Under the pieces are notes generated by a model. The model did not search any database, was not told the DNA's origin, and saw only the letters and a program-made list of their open reading frames with translations. Below are positions 32,233 through 43,854 of a stretch of 64,000 bases of DNA, one piece after another (position 1 is the first letter of the stretch; every line of letters begins with the position of its first letter). Position numbers and translations under genes: made by a program. The stretch is from positions 444,273-508,272 of the forward strand of contig WELB01000097.1 of assembly GCA_009602725.1 (NCBI GenBank). The letters run 5' to 3'. The stretch is from Spirogloea muscicola. Taxonomy: Eukaryota; Streptophyta; Zygnematophyceae; Spirogloeales; Spirogloeaceae.

Positions 32233-35200
32233 TCAAAGGGTTCGCTTCTTGCGCCGCTCCTTCAGCTGCTGCATGCGGCCGACCTGCTGCAGGCGGCGCG
32301 AGTTGTTGAGGCACTCACGGAAGCCAAAGTGCGGGCGGCGCTCATACCACGTGTCCATCGGCTCGCTTGTGTCCCACCACTCGCCGCTGCTGCTCTGACC
32401 GTACTTGTGCACCCACCCAGACCCATTATGGTCCTCGCCCCATGTGCGGTTCCAGCGCTCGCCGCTCACGCCCTCCCACCACGTCTCGCCCTTCTTCACG
32501 CCGTGTGCACTCTGGTTGAAGTCCTCGTCCCACTTGTCGCCCCACTTGGTCCACCCTCCACCGGGCTCCTTGCGCTCCGCCCACTTGTCCGTATACTTCT
32601 TCGCTGCCCCCTTGCCATCGAATTCCTCGCCCCACCTGCAAGCACCACAACTGTCTAACCTGAGCTTATGAATGGACACACGACTAGATGCACACGCTGT
32701 GGAGAGCGGTTGCAGGATCCTCGAACAGTCAGTGCAACGGTCTGAGCAGATATTACAGCCACAGTGAAAGAGGTCGCACTTCTCGTGCCACACATGGCCG
32801 TGCCCTGCCTCGAGCGGCGTGTCGATGTCGATCTTGCTCCACTTGTCCGCCCATTTGGACGCCCTCCCAAGCGCATCATAGTGCTCATACCATTTCTCAT
32901 GCCATTCTCCACCAGTGCCGTTCCTGGCCCACTTGTCTGCGCCCTTCTCTATGTGCGGCAGCCCATTCTGGGCATCCTGCAACATGCAACTTACGGAGCA
33001 AGCTGACGGCCAGAGCTGACATGATAATGATACTCCACCTCAGCATCTGCTGTACCAGCTTGGCAAGGCAGCAGAAGATGTGTTAGCTTCTATTGGACTC
33101 TGATGCCGGAGCTTGGCGAGCACCTGCCACATGGCCTCCCGCCACGTCTCTCGCCACACGCCACCGGATGCATCCCGGCCCGACTTCTCCGCTCCGAGCT
33201 CCTTGTAGTCGAATGCGTCGCTCGTCTCCCACCACTTCTCCTCCCACTCAACACCTCCGTCTGCACTCACACCACGGACCACTGTCCAGCGGCAAACCTC
33301 TCCATTCTCGCGCTCCTCCACGCCCGTTTCCTTCCACCAACGTGAACCATCGAGATGCACGCCCTCGGTCTTCGCACTCTGCTCAGCAGCGGCCATCATG
33401 ATGGCCGCCTCCGCCAGCTCTGGCACGCGCAGCGCCTGATCTCTCATTTCGCTCTGCTCCTCGTCAACCTCAGCCTTCTCCTCCACCTCCAGCAGGGACT
33501 GCATGGGTGGCAGGGAGGGCATTGCCCTGCTTTGGAGCAGAAATGCCAGGTCCTTTGTCTTCTCGCCTGCCACTTCAGTCTGATGCACAAGCACAATCAC
33601 TTTTACTTAGACAACAAGCCAATATTGCACCTTCGCAGTCAGAGGTCATTTCACCTGCAACCTTCTGCTAAGACCATGTACACACGCTTGCAAAGTCAAC
33701 TCGATGTCCTCAAAGCATCCGAAAAATGCTTGCAGGAAGGCTCCAACTTTCACAGGGCTGGGTCGCTTGCTCAAGTAACATTGACAGGAATATATTATCA
33801 AGTGTTGACTATAGAGTACAGGAAGTAACATGCATACCTCAAATGGAAGAGGGAGAGGAGTTGCATCGCGCTCCTTCAGCAGCAGCGTCGGCTGCGGCAG
33901 TGCAGCCGCCTGCTTCTGCAGCTCAGGCTTGGTCGAGGCGGCCTCGGAAGCAGCAGGCGGGGACCAAGTCCAGAAGTCGGGCCCTGGCGTGGCGTCGCCA
34001 ACCGTGGGGCTCCCAGAGGGTAAGCTGGAGATGCCACGCTGGGGCCGCACGGGAGCTGAGAATGACACCGTCGCACCACTGTCGGGAGCACCTGAGTATC
34101 AGGGTGGGGCGATAGCTGCTGTGTAAGAGGGCCAGCCTATAGAAGCCAATTGGGTTTGTATGTGCAGCCGAGCTTGTCACCAATAGAAAAGGGTGCTGGA
34201 GAAGTGGTAAGTACCATCAGATGCATCCTCGCCCTCGCTTGGATATGCTCTGCGGATGCTGAGGCGGCTCCCTGACAGCCACTCAGGGGGCCGCTCGCTG
34301 GTCGGCCTTCCCAGGCTCGCCTGACGGCGGGCCCGGTCGCTGGCGGCGTCCGCCAGCACCGACTCGGCGGCCGCCAGCGCGGCTGCAGCGCGGTCAAGGA
34401 TCTGCTGCCGCTCCACCTTTGCACGCTCCTCAGCAGGGACCTTCCACAGCAGGCCAAAACAAAACCTCGTCATTGTTAATGACGAGGTTTCGTGATCGTT
34501 GTCACGTCACCGTGAGAAGCCTTCTCTGGATGACCAGGGACACAGTTGCGATGCAATGCGGAGGCGGCTGGGCGAAGACTGTCCTGCAGTGGCGCGGATG
34601 CAGCACATCCCTTATGCCGCTTCTCTTCTTTCTGGTTGCTACGAATTTGCATCTTGTTATGCTGGACCTCTTACAATAGAAACCTTACTGGGAAGCTGGT
34701 AAGCATATCATGAACTTTGTTGGGGTGGAAGGTGGTTTTGTGAATCCCGTGGACAACGCTTCTCCTATGTCCTGGCTTGTAATAACCGCTGCTATTCAAT
34801 CTCTTCTTCCACCTATACATAATCCTTTGGCCTTTGTTTTTTGTTGCATTTACCTTTTCATTCAGTAAAATTAGGCACTTCCCTTCAAGGACAGGCCTGC
34901 GATCAGCTCCATTTCTCTACTGTGGCACTGTGTCGGAAGGAGGAGCCATGCGGCGGACCAATATCTCTGACACAATGGAGTGATCTCCGGCTCACCTGCA
35001 ATATGCTGGCAAACTGCTGCTCGCGACGGAGGATGGCCCCCTGGTCGTCGGCGGCGGCGGCGGCGGCGTCCCGGCGGCGGGCCTGCTCGTCGGGCCGCCG
35101 CTGCTCCTCCGCCTCCCGCTCGCGCCGCTTCTCCTCCTCGCGCTCCCGCGCCCGCCGCCACATCTCCAGGTACGACGAGCCGCCGCTGCTGCCGCTCGCC

Positions 35201-35320
35201 GCCGNCGCTTCCGCCTTCCGAGAGCTGACGCCGGCGTCCCGGCGCTGGCGCAGAGCGGGCTCCGGCTGCGACTGGCGACGCCGCCGCCGCGGCCGCGGCT
35301 GCCGCGGCCCATGCCGCCAT
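32233..35320 (-). CDS. LESV: LESV (LIKE EARLY STARVATION), Trp-rich starch-binding protein
   Basis: Plastid stroma protein that binds alpha-glucans and helps organise amylopectin in starch granules (known for Arabidopsis LESV, related to ESV1). Exons on the minus strand: first exon ending at 34996, then 34440-34215, 34055-33838, 33579-33124, 32976-32780 and 32635-32233, all in phase. Diagnostic features are an N-terminal FWTW segment, a Glu/Ala-rich helical part, and the Trp-rich domain with repeated units such as SRWWKETGVEER, VEWEEKWWETSD, WHEKWYEHYDALG, KWADKWSKIDIDTPLEAGH, GETWWEGVSGERW and MDTWYERRPHFGF. These match my memory of LESV closely. The start is unresolved: the coil-forming frame (SYLEMWRRAREREEEKRR) has no upstream ATG, while other frames read like an Ala/Arg-rich transit peptide (ATG at 35320 or 35312). 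The ambiguous base at 35205 sits there, so a sequence error is likely. Confidence 0.92.
34462..34490. other. perfect 13-bp-stem hairpin in LESV intron 1
   Basis: AAACCTCGTCATT and its exact reverse complement are separated by 3 bases. On the LESV strand the hairpin ends 21 nt before the 3' splice site (after 34441) and its loop region reads CATTAACAATG, which contains TTAAC, a good branch-point match. Confidence 0.8.
35205..35205. other. ambiguous base in LESV first exon
   Basis: A single n in a GC-rich Ala/Gly-coding stretch where the LESV N-terminal frame cannot be linked to a start codon. Confidence 0.95.
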
Positions 35321-35370
35321 CGCCGGCACCGACGAATTGAGCGTAATTGAGTGATGGATAGTCAAGCATG

Positions 35371-35381
35371 CGGCTGCTGAT
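35371..35381 (-). promoter_or_regulatory. ATCAGCAGCCG motif just upstream of LESV
   Basis: Exact minus-strand copy, about 50 bp upstream of the first candidate LESV ATG (35320) and in the same orientation as the gene, which suits a core-promoter or transcript-start position. Confidence 0.4.
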
Positions 35382-35539
35382 GTTAAAAGAGCGATAGTCT
35401 GAAGGGCCAAGTACGAAGAAACGCACGAAATATGTACATCACCCGCTGCTTAGATGACCCTGCTCAGTAACCACGGGCACCAGCGTGCTGGGCGTGCATT
35501 AGCCCAGGCTTATGGCTGTCCTTAGCACTCCGGCTCCTT

Positions 35540-35970
35540 CAGAGCTTGTCCATTCCTTTGGGCTGGCCTCCCAGCCACCAGTTTGCCCTGGCTGCCTAGC
35601 CTGTGGCTCCGTCATTTTTGACCCGTGGTTTCTGAGCTGGTCAATCTACTGTAGGTTATGTAGGTCTTAAGATGTGCATGCCATTGTACTTGGCCATTTG
35701 GCCTTCGTTTTTTTCAAATACACGAAATTCCGTCATGAACACCTGTATGCATCTGGCTGGCTTTCCCGGCAGCTAGTCTGTCGGATGTGAGGCTCCTTAC
35801 TCGTAACTACTGAGTCCATCCTCCCCTGTTCTGCCATAGCCTCTTCCCCGCAATCGCTGCTTAGCTCGTAGTTTGGCCCCTTCGAACCTTGTCAATTCTT
35901 TTCGGGCTGGCTTCTCACAGCCCTTGCCCCCATTGGGAGAGCCACTTCTTCTTCTTCTTTCACAGCCGCT
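35540..35970 (+). mobile_element. three LINE 3' tails in series
   Basis: A GGGCTGG tail (35545-35580), a family A tail (35615-35725: GACCCGTGGTTTCTGAGC, then GGCCATTTGGCC and AAATACACGAAATT), and a terminal region FPAASLSDVRLLTRNY plus stop with its own tail (35758-35960). All are in the same orientation. No 5' parts are present. Confidence 0.7.
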
Positions 35971-36050
35971 CTTTGAAGATCAGCAGCAGTACCCCCGACG
36001 GCTCCCTTAAAGTAAATAAATAATAAAAAAGTTAATCTGGCCGCGCTTGC

Positions 36051-36216
36051 CTAAAATGGCTTCCGTGGTGGTGCTTTGGCTCCTCAGCTTAGCTTGTCAG
36101 GTATGCAGGTGCTCACTAGGGGATATTTAGTGTCTAAAATGGCTTCCGTGGTGGTGGTTTGGCTCCTCAGCTTAGCTTGTCAGATATGCAGGTGCTCACT
36201 CGGGGATACTTAGTGT
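36051..36216 (+). repeat. 83-bp tandem duplication of a LINE terminal region
   Basis: Units 36051-36133 and 36134-36216 are about 93% alike. Each encodes a version of LLSLSCQVCRCSL / LSLSDMQVLTRGYL, so the duplicated unit is a retrotransposon C-terminal end. A single related copy lies at 49998-50085. Confidence 0.75.
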
Positions 36217-36219
36217 CCC

Positions 36220-36845
36220 CTTTAGCTAGCTCATGGGCCGGGCTGGGTGACCATCCCGTCTGTCTCATCGCCGCACACTTGGACATCGTGGGCGTGCAAC
36301 CTGGTGGAGGACCACGGGCCTTGGTCGATGTTGTGGTTACGGAGGCCTGCAAAGGTTTAGCATCGACACACATCGCTGGCCACGCTGTGGGCAGTGCTGA
36401 ACAAAGAAAGTTGCAGCACTACTCCGATTATCCCCGAGCTCCTGCCAGCGGCGATCGACATCTTTGGCTGCTTAGGTCCTCGTTTCCTTACTCTCCTTCA
36501 AGACATAGCCAATCTAGGCTACACACGACATGCAGATGTGTTCCCGGCTGAGATGGGCTTGCCAGCTGCTTATCTGTCTTTGTTGCGACGACGAGTTTCG
36601 GCCTGTTTGCAGCGTGCTCAGGCTAATGCTTTGCACCAGAAAGCTGGGCGAGCTCTACTTGGTGGCAGAAGGGCTTCGTATCTGCCATCTAGTATTCAGG
36701 CATCGGTTAGCGACCTTTACGTTTTGACCCGTGGTTACTGAGCGGGTCAATCTACTGTAGTTTATGTAGGTCTTAATGCTTGCCTTTGTACTTGGCCATT
36801 TGGCCTTCGTTTGTTTCAAATACACGGAAATTTTTATCTCATCGG
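36220..36845 (+). mobile_element. LINE family A: endonuclease-like C terminus and 3' tail
   Basis: Plus strand 36255-36741 encodes LDIVGVQPGGGPRALVDVVV, GHAVGSAEQRKLQHYSDYP, LPAAIDIFGCLGPRFLTLLQ, an Ala/Arg-rich segment (RRRVSACLQRAQANALHQKA) and the terminal SVSDLYVLTRGY with stop. One frame change lies near 36440. The tail (36742-36840) contains the GGCCATTTGGCC palindrome and ends at AAATACACGGAAATT. Other copies of this tail are at 35615, 46890, 48585, 50420 and 53065. The reverse transcriptase part is missing. Confidence 0.8.
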
Positions 36846-37280
36846 GCCGTGAGAGTCTCCCATGGATAAGGGAGACCTCGGGCACCCATCGGGCTAAATC
36901 TACACATCTGAGGCCACGCGGGCGCACGGTGCTCCCGTGCGCCCTAGCCATGGCTGCCACCCACCTTGGGTGAGGGCGGAGCTTGTGCTGTCTGTCTGAC
37001 TGACTGTCTGAGATCTGAATCTGTCTGGCGCCATAGGCGCATCTGCATCTGTGCCGCCGCGTCGAGGGCGGTCTGCTGGGCCCGTAGACAAGGGCAAACG
37101 TCCGATGGAGGACTTCAACTGGCGGAAGGAAGAATCTGAGCACACTGACTACAACAATCAGGAACAGGTACAGGAGCAGATACAGGAGCGGTCAGCCCAG
37201 GATTTCCAACAATATATGCTGCCCGACAATATAACCATCGGCTGGAAGCACATCCCTACATCGTGCGTATCCTAGGCTGG
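36845..37280 (+). repeat. two-copy segment with a small charged open frame (copy 1)
   Basis: Begins directly after the family A tail. It starts with a hairpin (GTCTCCC/GGGAGAC, about 36857-36876), then a 5'-leader-like stretch and an open frame 37051-37275 starting MPPRRGRSAGPVDKGKRPME. The same leader and frame occur inverted at 51446-51840. It may be the 5' end of a repeat family (possibly family A); no known domain is seen. Confidence 0.55.
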
Positions 37281-38900
37281 CGATGTCCTCGATATGAATC
37301 AAGGGAGGCCTGCCGAGGTTTCAAACGACACGGGGCTTGAGCAGCCAAAGACATGTAGGAAGGCACAATTATAGGCCATTGCTGCTATGCTGACCCACTC
37401 AGTAGCCGCAGTCTGCACAGGAGAGAAGGTGCGCGGTGCGTGATGTATGGTTAGCCAAGCCGAGCCAATACATCGCCTGTGCGAAAGGGCAACGGCAGTG
37501 CAAAATATTGGGTTGACACAAGCGAAGCTCTGGTCCAGGAGGGGCTAGGAAGCTGGCCGAGAAGAGTGCTCACACTAGTGCTACACTCAGGCTAAATGGG
37601 GGGGGGAGAGGGATAACTTTGACCGCAGTAAGAATGCAGCTGTTCTCAAAGGGGCGAGGGCTACGAAAAGGAAGACAGCTCTTCCCAACTCTTCTTCTTA
37701 AGGCTAGAATTGGCCTCCCTTTCAATGTCATGCGCACCGCGCACCTTCTCTCTTATTACAGTTAGTGTACTGGCTTGCTATGGTCTCCCTCTCGATTCAT
37801 GTACACTATGCATCTTCTTACAGGAGGGGGCGATGACTGGGAAAGGCCAACCCAAATGGACAAGGTCTGAAGGGGCCGAAAAGCGCTTGAACAAGCAAAA
37901 GCATTGGTGAAGGGGGCTTAAACCGACAAGTGAGCACATCCAAGTAGGTAAACAAGTGAGCACATCCAAGTAGGTACAGGTGGCTTCTTTCTTGACAGGC
38001 TCACCCGAGGGACTGGAGCACCCCCACAGAAGCTAGTGGCCTTGCTCAGGGTGCGCCCAGCACGCTGATGAAGGGAAGGGCCTGTGTGTAATGCAGGCCC
38101 AGCAAAAGCCGCTTCCTGTAGCACAAAGCTTAGGCTTGCAATACACTGATGTTTTCAAGTTGGTCCTCAAACAAATGGCTGCGCATGTCAACCTGCTCAG
38201 CATGACACAAGGTCGCCGGAAGGAGGGAGGGGGAAAGAGGGGAGGCGGTAGTGCAGCTGCAAGCGGACTTGCTGCACTTAACGGTGACAGAAAGCTGCAC
38301 TGTTTTGTTTTTGTCTCTTTCCATTTCTTATTTCTCTATTCCCATTGCTCGTATTTCAAGGAGCTCAGATACAAAGTGCTGCACATCACGCAGCTGGTTG
38401 AAGTAGTGCTGACTGAATATGTGCTGTTTCAAGGGCAAAACGTGGCTTTTGAGGTGGTAGGAGCACGGGTGGTGGGGGCCTCGAAAACTCCGATTTGCAA
38501 CCTCTTCTATTTGAGGGGCGATGTCAATCGTAGATCGCTCGCCTTTGGATTAGCACATTGATGCGAGTGAGTAAGCCCACCTTGCCAAAGAGGGAACTGT
38601 GCTCCACCTCCACCTCCACCTCCACCAACTCGGCCAGCATGGCCTTGTGTCTGCCACACGCCCCTCGTCTTCCTGGGTGAAAGGGGTAGGAAGAAGTGGA
38701 GGCCCAAGCCCTAAAGCGCACCTACACATGTGCGTAATAGCAGAAAATGGTCAAAGCCTCCAGAATGGCAGCTCGCCCATGCTGCCAGCACTAACTTGAT
38801 GCCTCAAGCCACCAGCAGGAGCCACTTACACCAACTGCGCCAACAGTGCCGGCAGATGCTGCAGCAGTCAAGAGCCAAGGTGATGCACTCTGCTGGCTTG
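37280..38900. other. no gene supported; short repeats
   Basis: Contains a dispersed repeat (GAATTGGCCTCCCTTTCAATGTCATGCGCACCG type, 37708-37745) also seen near 5505, 42730, 49490, 50125 and 52900. There is also a 26-bp tandem duplication (ACAAGTGAGCACATCCAAGT twice, 37925-37975). A 156-codon plus-strand frame at 38091-38561 has no recognisable features. Confidence 0.4.
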
Positions 38901-38909
38901 ACTTCCTTG

Positions 38910-41900
38910 TCATAGTCTTGTCTCTCTGTGGAGCACGTCCTCCTCGTCATCGCTGCCTCCCTTGACCTCAATACTCTCAAGCTCGTCTACGCTGCTTGAC
39001 TGCAATGCCAATAACTCCAGCCGCTTGTCAAAGTGAGCCGCACTCACGTCCCGTTCCTCAAGCTCGGCACCCTCTATCTCCAGCCACTTCTCGCGCAGAT
39101 CGTCCAGAACATTGGCCTGTTCAGAGCCACCCTCACCACCCGGAGCACTGGGAGCGCTGGTTCGCTTCTCCGAGTCCCCTGATGGTGGCGGCAACCTCCT
39201 AAGCAATCTCCGAAATTCTTTTGTTACCGCAAATGACTCATAATTGGCTGCCACAGTGTCCAGGCAGTACTCCCGAAGCTTCCACACCCCATAACTGCAA
39301 CAAACATATATCACCTTCTTGCTTCAACACAAAGTGACCACTATTGAACCCCTTGATAGTAGTGATGCGAACTTGTCTTGCTATTAGACATCATCAGCAT
39401 CAAGGATGACCAGCAGGCTTGTCTGACAAGACAATACAGATATGCTACAAAGTGAAGACCAGAGCAGCCTGCTGATCATCATGCAGAGGCAGATCACATA
39501 CAGATCAGCAATCTCAAGCCAGGTGCAAATTTCTGAGGTGCTGGCTGTCTCCAACTGAGGTATGAGTGCATCTGCTGTAGCCCGTTTCAGAGAGAACAGT
39601 AAATATCGTGATGCTGCCTCAAAGACCTCTTCTGCCTGTTATTTGTCAAAATTGCAACTTTAGCAGGCCTTAGATAAGCACTGCTGCTCTGAGAGCAGGA
39701 CTTACAACAGAATCAATAGCACGTCCAACAACCTCCGAGTGGATTATCAGGTACATTTGGTGCTCAACCCCTGCATGTTCTGATTGAATGCGCTGCACTG
39801 TAGGACAAATACAGTACCTGAGAGGGCTGAATCTCCTCTATCTTGTCAGTGTAACTGCCATTAAAAAATTTGTTACGGGCAATTAGTCACGCAGCTGCCG
39901 TCCAGAACGTGAGGATGGGGCTTCAAATCGCTCAGCAACGGGCTCTGACAAGATGATGACAAAATGGCTCCAAAATGCAGTAGCATATGACCACAAACAA
40001 TGCTACAAGCACAGGGATAAGTTCTGAGGTAAGTGTTGCTCACATGTACTCAAGTAGTTTCTCAAATGCGTTGATACTGAGGTCATGAACTGGTCGCACA
40101 GGGAGGCATCCAGCTCCAGCAACAACCCCCTCCAGGGTAGTACCTTGTGCTAAACCCGACCCTCCTTCCTGGAAGTCCTCTGTCCTAGCAAACAGTGCTC
40201 TGAAGTACTCTGACCTGCTGGCCAGAATGAATCGATGACTTCTGAGCAATCTTTGGTCCACCAGAAAGCAGACATCTGCATGGTCATCAGCCAGCTGCAG
40301 ATGTCCGCTGTCTGCTACCTCTCGTTGCAGTCTCTTTCCACTTTGCTGGCAGTCCTCAACATCAGCTGCAAATGCATGGCTATCCCCATTCATAATGCTT
40401 GCTGTCTGATGTGCATCTGACAATCTTTGAGTATGGCTATGATTGTTGTGAGCTTCCAGCCTTCGATGTCCCCAGTGCATCGGGCCTGCCAGTGCTGAAT
40501 AAACAGCAGTCCTTGCCAACAGATTTCTGAGAGCAGCAGGTAATCTACTGTCTTCAGGAAGGGAAACTGCCTGCACCACACATGAAACAAGATCCCGCTT
40601 ACTCTACGAGCAATATCAGCTCTAAGTGGTGTTCAACACCAGCCAGAAGGTGCAATACTGTTAGGTAAGCAATAGGTTCTGTTGCCAAGATCTCTGGACG
40701 TACATATGAGCCAAATCCTCAACCCTTGGCAAGCAAGGACCTAAGCATTTAGTCAAAGCTGAAGGATCTGGACCTGAAGAGGCTTACACTACTTCATGTT
40801 GGAATGTGAGAACCTGAAAAATGTGGCGTCGTTGAGAGCGGTCGTCTAGGTGTAGAGACTTATGGTTTGCATACTTCTGGTGCACTATTTCTTTCTCAAG
40901 AGCTTCTTGAAGGCTCTTACACCTGCAAACCTTACAAACACGTGCTAGATCTTCCAGGTCATCCACTGCAATTTCCAATCTGGGCCAAGAAGAGGAGGGC
41001 AACTCACTGTCAAAATACTCATCTATACCTGCTACAACTCGGAAGTAGCAGCACTACAAATGATAGACTGAGATGCTGCCAGTGAGTACTGAGTCATGCA
41101 AGTTGACCTTCTGAGGAAATCTCTTTCATATAAGGCTTCCACAATATCATGCTGAAGCTCTTGAAGATGATGGCCGTTTATCAGAAGCCTCCAGCACAAG
41201 ATTCCAGATGTACAGTGCATGACAAAAGACTGGGCAGTGTAATGTGATCAGACAAGTCTTGCAAACCTGTCTGTGTATAAAAATTGAATGAGAGCATGAA
41301 GAGCAGCATATGTCAACTTAGGGTTTGCAAAGCGAATCTCCGACTTTCCTCTCCAGCTAGTCTGGAGCTTGTGAGCAAAAAAGGACGAACGAGCAGACAG
41401 AAGAGCTCGGTGTGCCCTGTCCACGACGAAAATGATTGATATCATATGTGCTACATTGTTGTGGTTCCAGAAAGTGACATACCTCATCTATGCTGCTAAA
41501 CAAACTCCTCACAGCTGTGAGGTGCTCTGCAATTTTTGGTTTGGGTACACAAAGTGGGTGTGCTCACCTGATTGGCTTTCCGGCAACACATAAGGTGATG
41601 TCGGCCCACCAAGAGTTACTATCGATGCAGCAGTCACGGAGAGAGGCAGCCAGGGGATTGAGCGGCGGAGGCCTGGCTTCGTAGGCCTGCAAGACACCGC
41701 ATAGTGGAAGATGGTCGACATCCTTTTCCTGGCCATCTGCAGTGTGATATAGCACATACTGTGCACTTTCGGCCTGCCTAGAGATATCCCCTCCTCCAAG
41801 CGCAGGCAGTGGTGAATTGACGTGCAGCAACAATGACGTCGTTCTGTAAGTTTGAAGCTCCAGGAGTCTGTGAAAGCAGCTGAAAGGCATGCAAGTGCAC

Positions 41901-42613
41901 CCTAGCCCTTCCCAGCAGGCCTCCTGACAACTGCATTTGTTATTCGATGGGTTTCATCTCCAGCTAAGATGCACTAGGCAAACAAGATGCTTCAATTGAC
42001 AACTTGAAGACACATGGCTTTCTCCAGCACCTGTTGCTCATGCACCGAAGACTATATACTGACAATCTCATATCAGCTAGAGAATGCGCAAAGACCTGCA
42101 CCCTTGCAGTGACTGTTTTACATTGAGGCTGTGCTGGCGATACTTGAAATTCATCAGGTGATGCACATCTGATGCTCATAACCACTGCTGCCTCACCTTC
42201 AGGATGCGGCGAATGCGGAGGTTGAGTGCAGAGTAGTGGCAGCGGTCGCCGTCGAAGGTGTGCTCTCTGCAGATGGCGCCGGCGTCCAGGAGGATGCGGG
42301 CGGCGTCAAGGTGGCCGGCGAGGCAGGTGTAGTAGAGGGGCACCGAGTCCCACCGGTCGCGCACGTTGATGTCCACGCCCTCCTCCTCCACCAGCCGCCG
42401 CACGCGGTCCGCGTCGCCCGCCCGTGACGCCTCGTAGATGTCACCGTGCGGCACCCTGCGCCGCGGCCGCGGCGGCTCCGCCTCGTCGCCGTAGTCGAAT
42501 TCGTCGTCGCCCACCGCCGCGTCGCCGTCGGTGGCGGCGGCCGCGGCGGCAGCGGCGGGCGCCTCCTCGCCGTCCTCCTCCAGGCTCCAGAGAAGATCCC
42601 CAAACTGCCGCAT
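38910..42613 (-). CDS. ankyrin-repeat and double BTB/POZ protein (ABTB1 type; Arabidopsis At2g04740-like)
   Basis: Probable substrate adaptor for Cullin-3 ubiquitin ligase, inferred from its BTB domains. Eight exons join in phase to 644 residues: 42613-42197, 41686-41568, 41416-41267, 40979-40814, 40570-40044, 39854-39818, 39635-39502 and 39294-38910. In order: acidic Ala-rich start, ankyrin repeats ([18 protein letters not shown], then [19 protein letters not shown], about 60-125), a conserved [13 protein letters not shown] segment, first BTB ([20 protein letters not shown], about 165-255), second BTB ([20 protein letters not shown], about 355-475), a BACK-like part ([39 protein letters not shown]) and an acidic C terminus ([20 protein letters not shown]) shared with the plant family. 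Exon 5 carries about 70 extra residues between the BTB domains, rich in His, Asn and Ser. GC-rich 5' flank up to 42720. Confidence 0.92.
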
Positions 42614-42628
42614 GGCGGGGCTCCGCCT

Positions 42629-42662
<34 letters not shown>

Positions 42663-42724
42663 AATCAGCGGCGGCGGCGCCTCCTGCAGCCCGATGGACT
42701 GCGCGACCAGCTGAACGAGAGAGG

Positions 42725-43110
42725 GGAGGGCGCGCCGTGTGCATGAAATCGAAAGGGAGGCCAATTCTGGCCTTACAAATGTTCCTTTCAAGTGGGTAAT
42801 GAGCTGGCTAAGGGGGTAACGAGCCTACGGCTGGAGTCGTGCCTCACCGTCGCTACCGTAGCCACCTTAGCATTTCAAGAGAGGTATACCGCATGCGATT
42901 GTCAGTCTCCCTCCAGCGGTCCATGGCCCACGCCTTGCAACTGCGTGCTGGCCGTGCTCTCGCTGCGGCCTCAGGCTTTCGGCAGGGGGATACTTTTCCG
43001 GCAGCTAGTTTGTCGGATTTGGGGCTCCTCACTCGTAGCTACTGAGTGGTCCATACTCCCCCGTTCTGACGTAGCATCTTCAGGCCCCTTCGTAGCTGCT
43101 TAGCATATCG
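42725..43110 (+). mobile_element. dispersed repeat plus LINE terminal region and tail
   Basis: 42728-42785 is a copy of the GCGC.GTG.GCATGAAAT repeat. 42891-43044 encodes MRLSVSLQRSMAHALQLRA, ALAAASGFRQGDTFPAASLS and DLGLLTRSY with stop, the best preserved terminal region in the window, followed by the conserved tail (TCCATACTCCCCCGTTCTG, then a GCATCTTCAGGCCCCTTCG block). Confidence 0.75.
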
Positions 43111-43139
43111 GCATCGTTTCATGTAGCCCCAACTCTGCA

Positions 43140-43460
43140 CTAGTTTTTGCTTGAACAGTGTATTGGCTTGACATTTGCCACCCTTCTATTTTATTCCCAC
43201 AGCGCGACTTCATTCGCACAACGCGCCGGCTGCATCTGGGTTATTGTGGAGTGCCTTTTTCCGGCTGCGAATTACTCCGACTTGCTGCTGCTGACTCGTG
43301 GGTGCTTTCCGTCTGCGGTCGTCTCGTGGCTAGCTGTGAGGCTTCATCATTCGGCACCTTTTGGCTCTTTGGACCTTGTCCATTTGTTGTGGGCTGGCCT
43401 TTCCCAGCCTCTGTAGGCGAGCAATTTCTTCTCTCACCGTCATTGTCTGGAAGCGATAGC
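43140..43460 (+). mobile_element. diverged LINE terminal region and tail
   Basis: NYSDLLLLTRGC at about 43268-43303 and a GGGCTGGCCTTTCCCAGCC hairpin tail at 43390-43408. The coding part is short and decayed. Confidence 0.55.
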
Positions 43461-43854
43461 CCTTTGACCTGAAGCCGCTGTCTCCTTATTGTGCGATGTT
43501 GTCAGCTGGGCACCAGACGCCGAAATGGATGGGATCGAAGAACTTTTTCATATGGATCTGAGTTTAAGTGGGGGCAGCGGCTGTCCTTGGCCAGCCATGC
43601 ACAAGCAAGGCCACAGCCGTGAGCGGCAGCTTACTAGGATGTGTTGGAAACATTGGGGCAGGACTGTGAAAGCAGAGAAGTCCACTATGGCAGTATAAGT
43701 ACCCTCTACCTCGTTAACCGCAACAGCAGCAGCCTGGGACTAGCCAAAGGAGGGATGGCAGACATAGTCTGTTGGCGAAGCTAGCGGCTTTCAGAAAGTC
43801 AGCAAACCCATGCATGATGGAAGCATAGAGGTTTGCAGCCTGTGGTCACTGCAG

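Noticed and set aside
38091-38561. 156-codon plus-strand frame
   Set aside because: No domain, start context or neighbouring exon; includes a purine-rich low-complexity stretch. Kept as unannotated.
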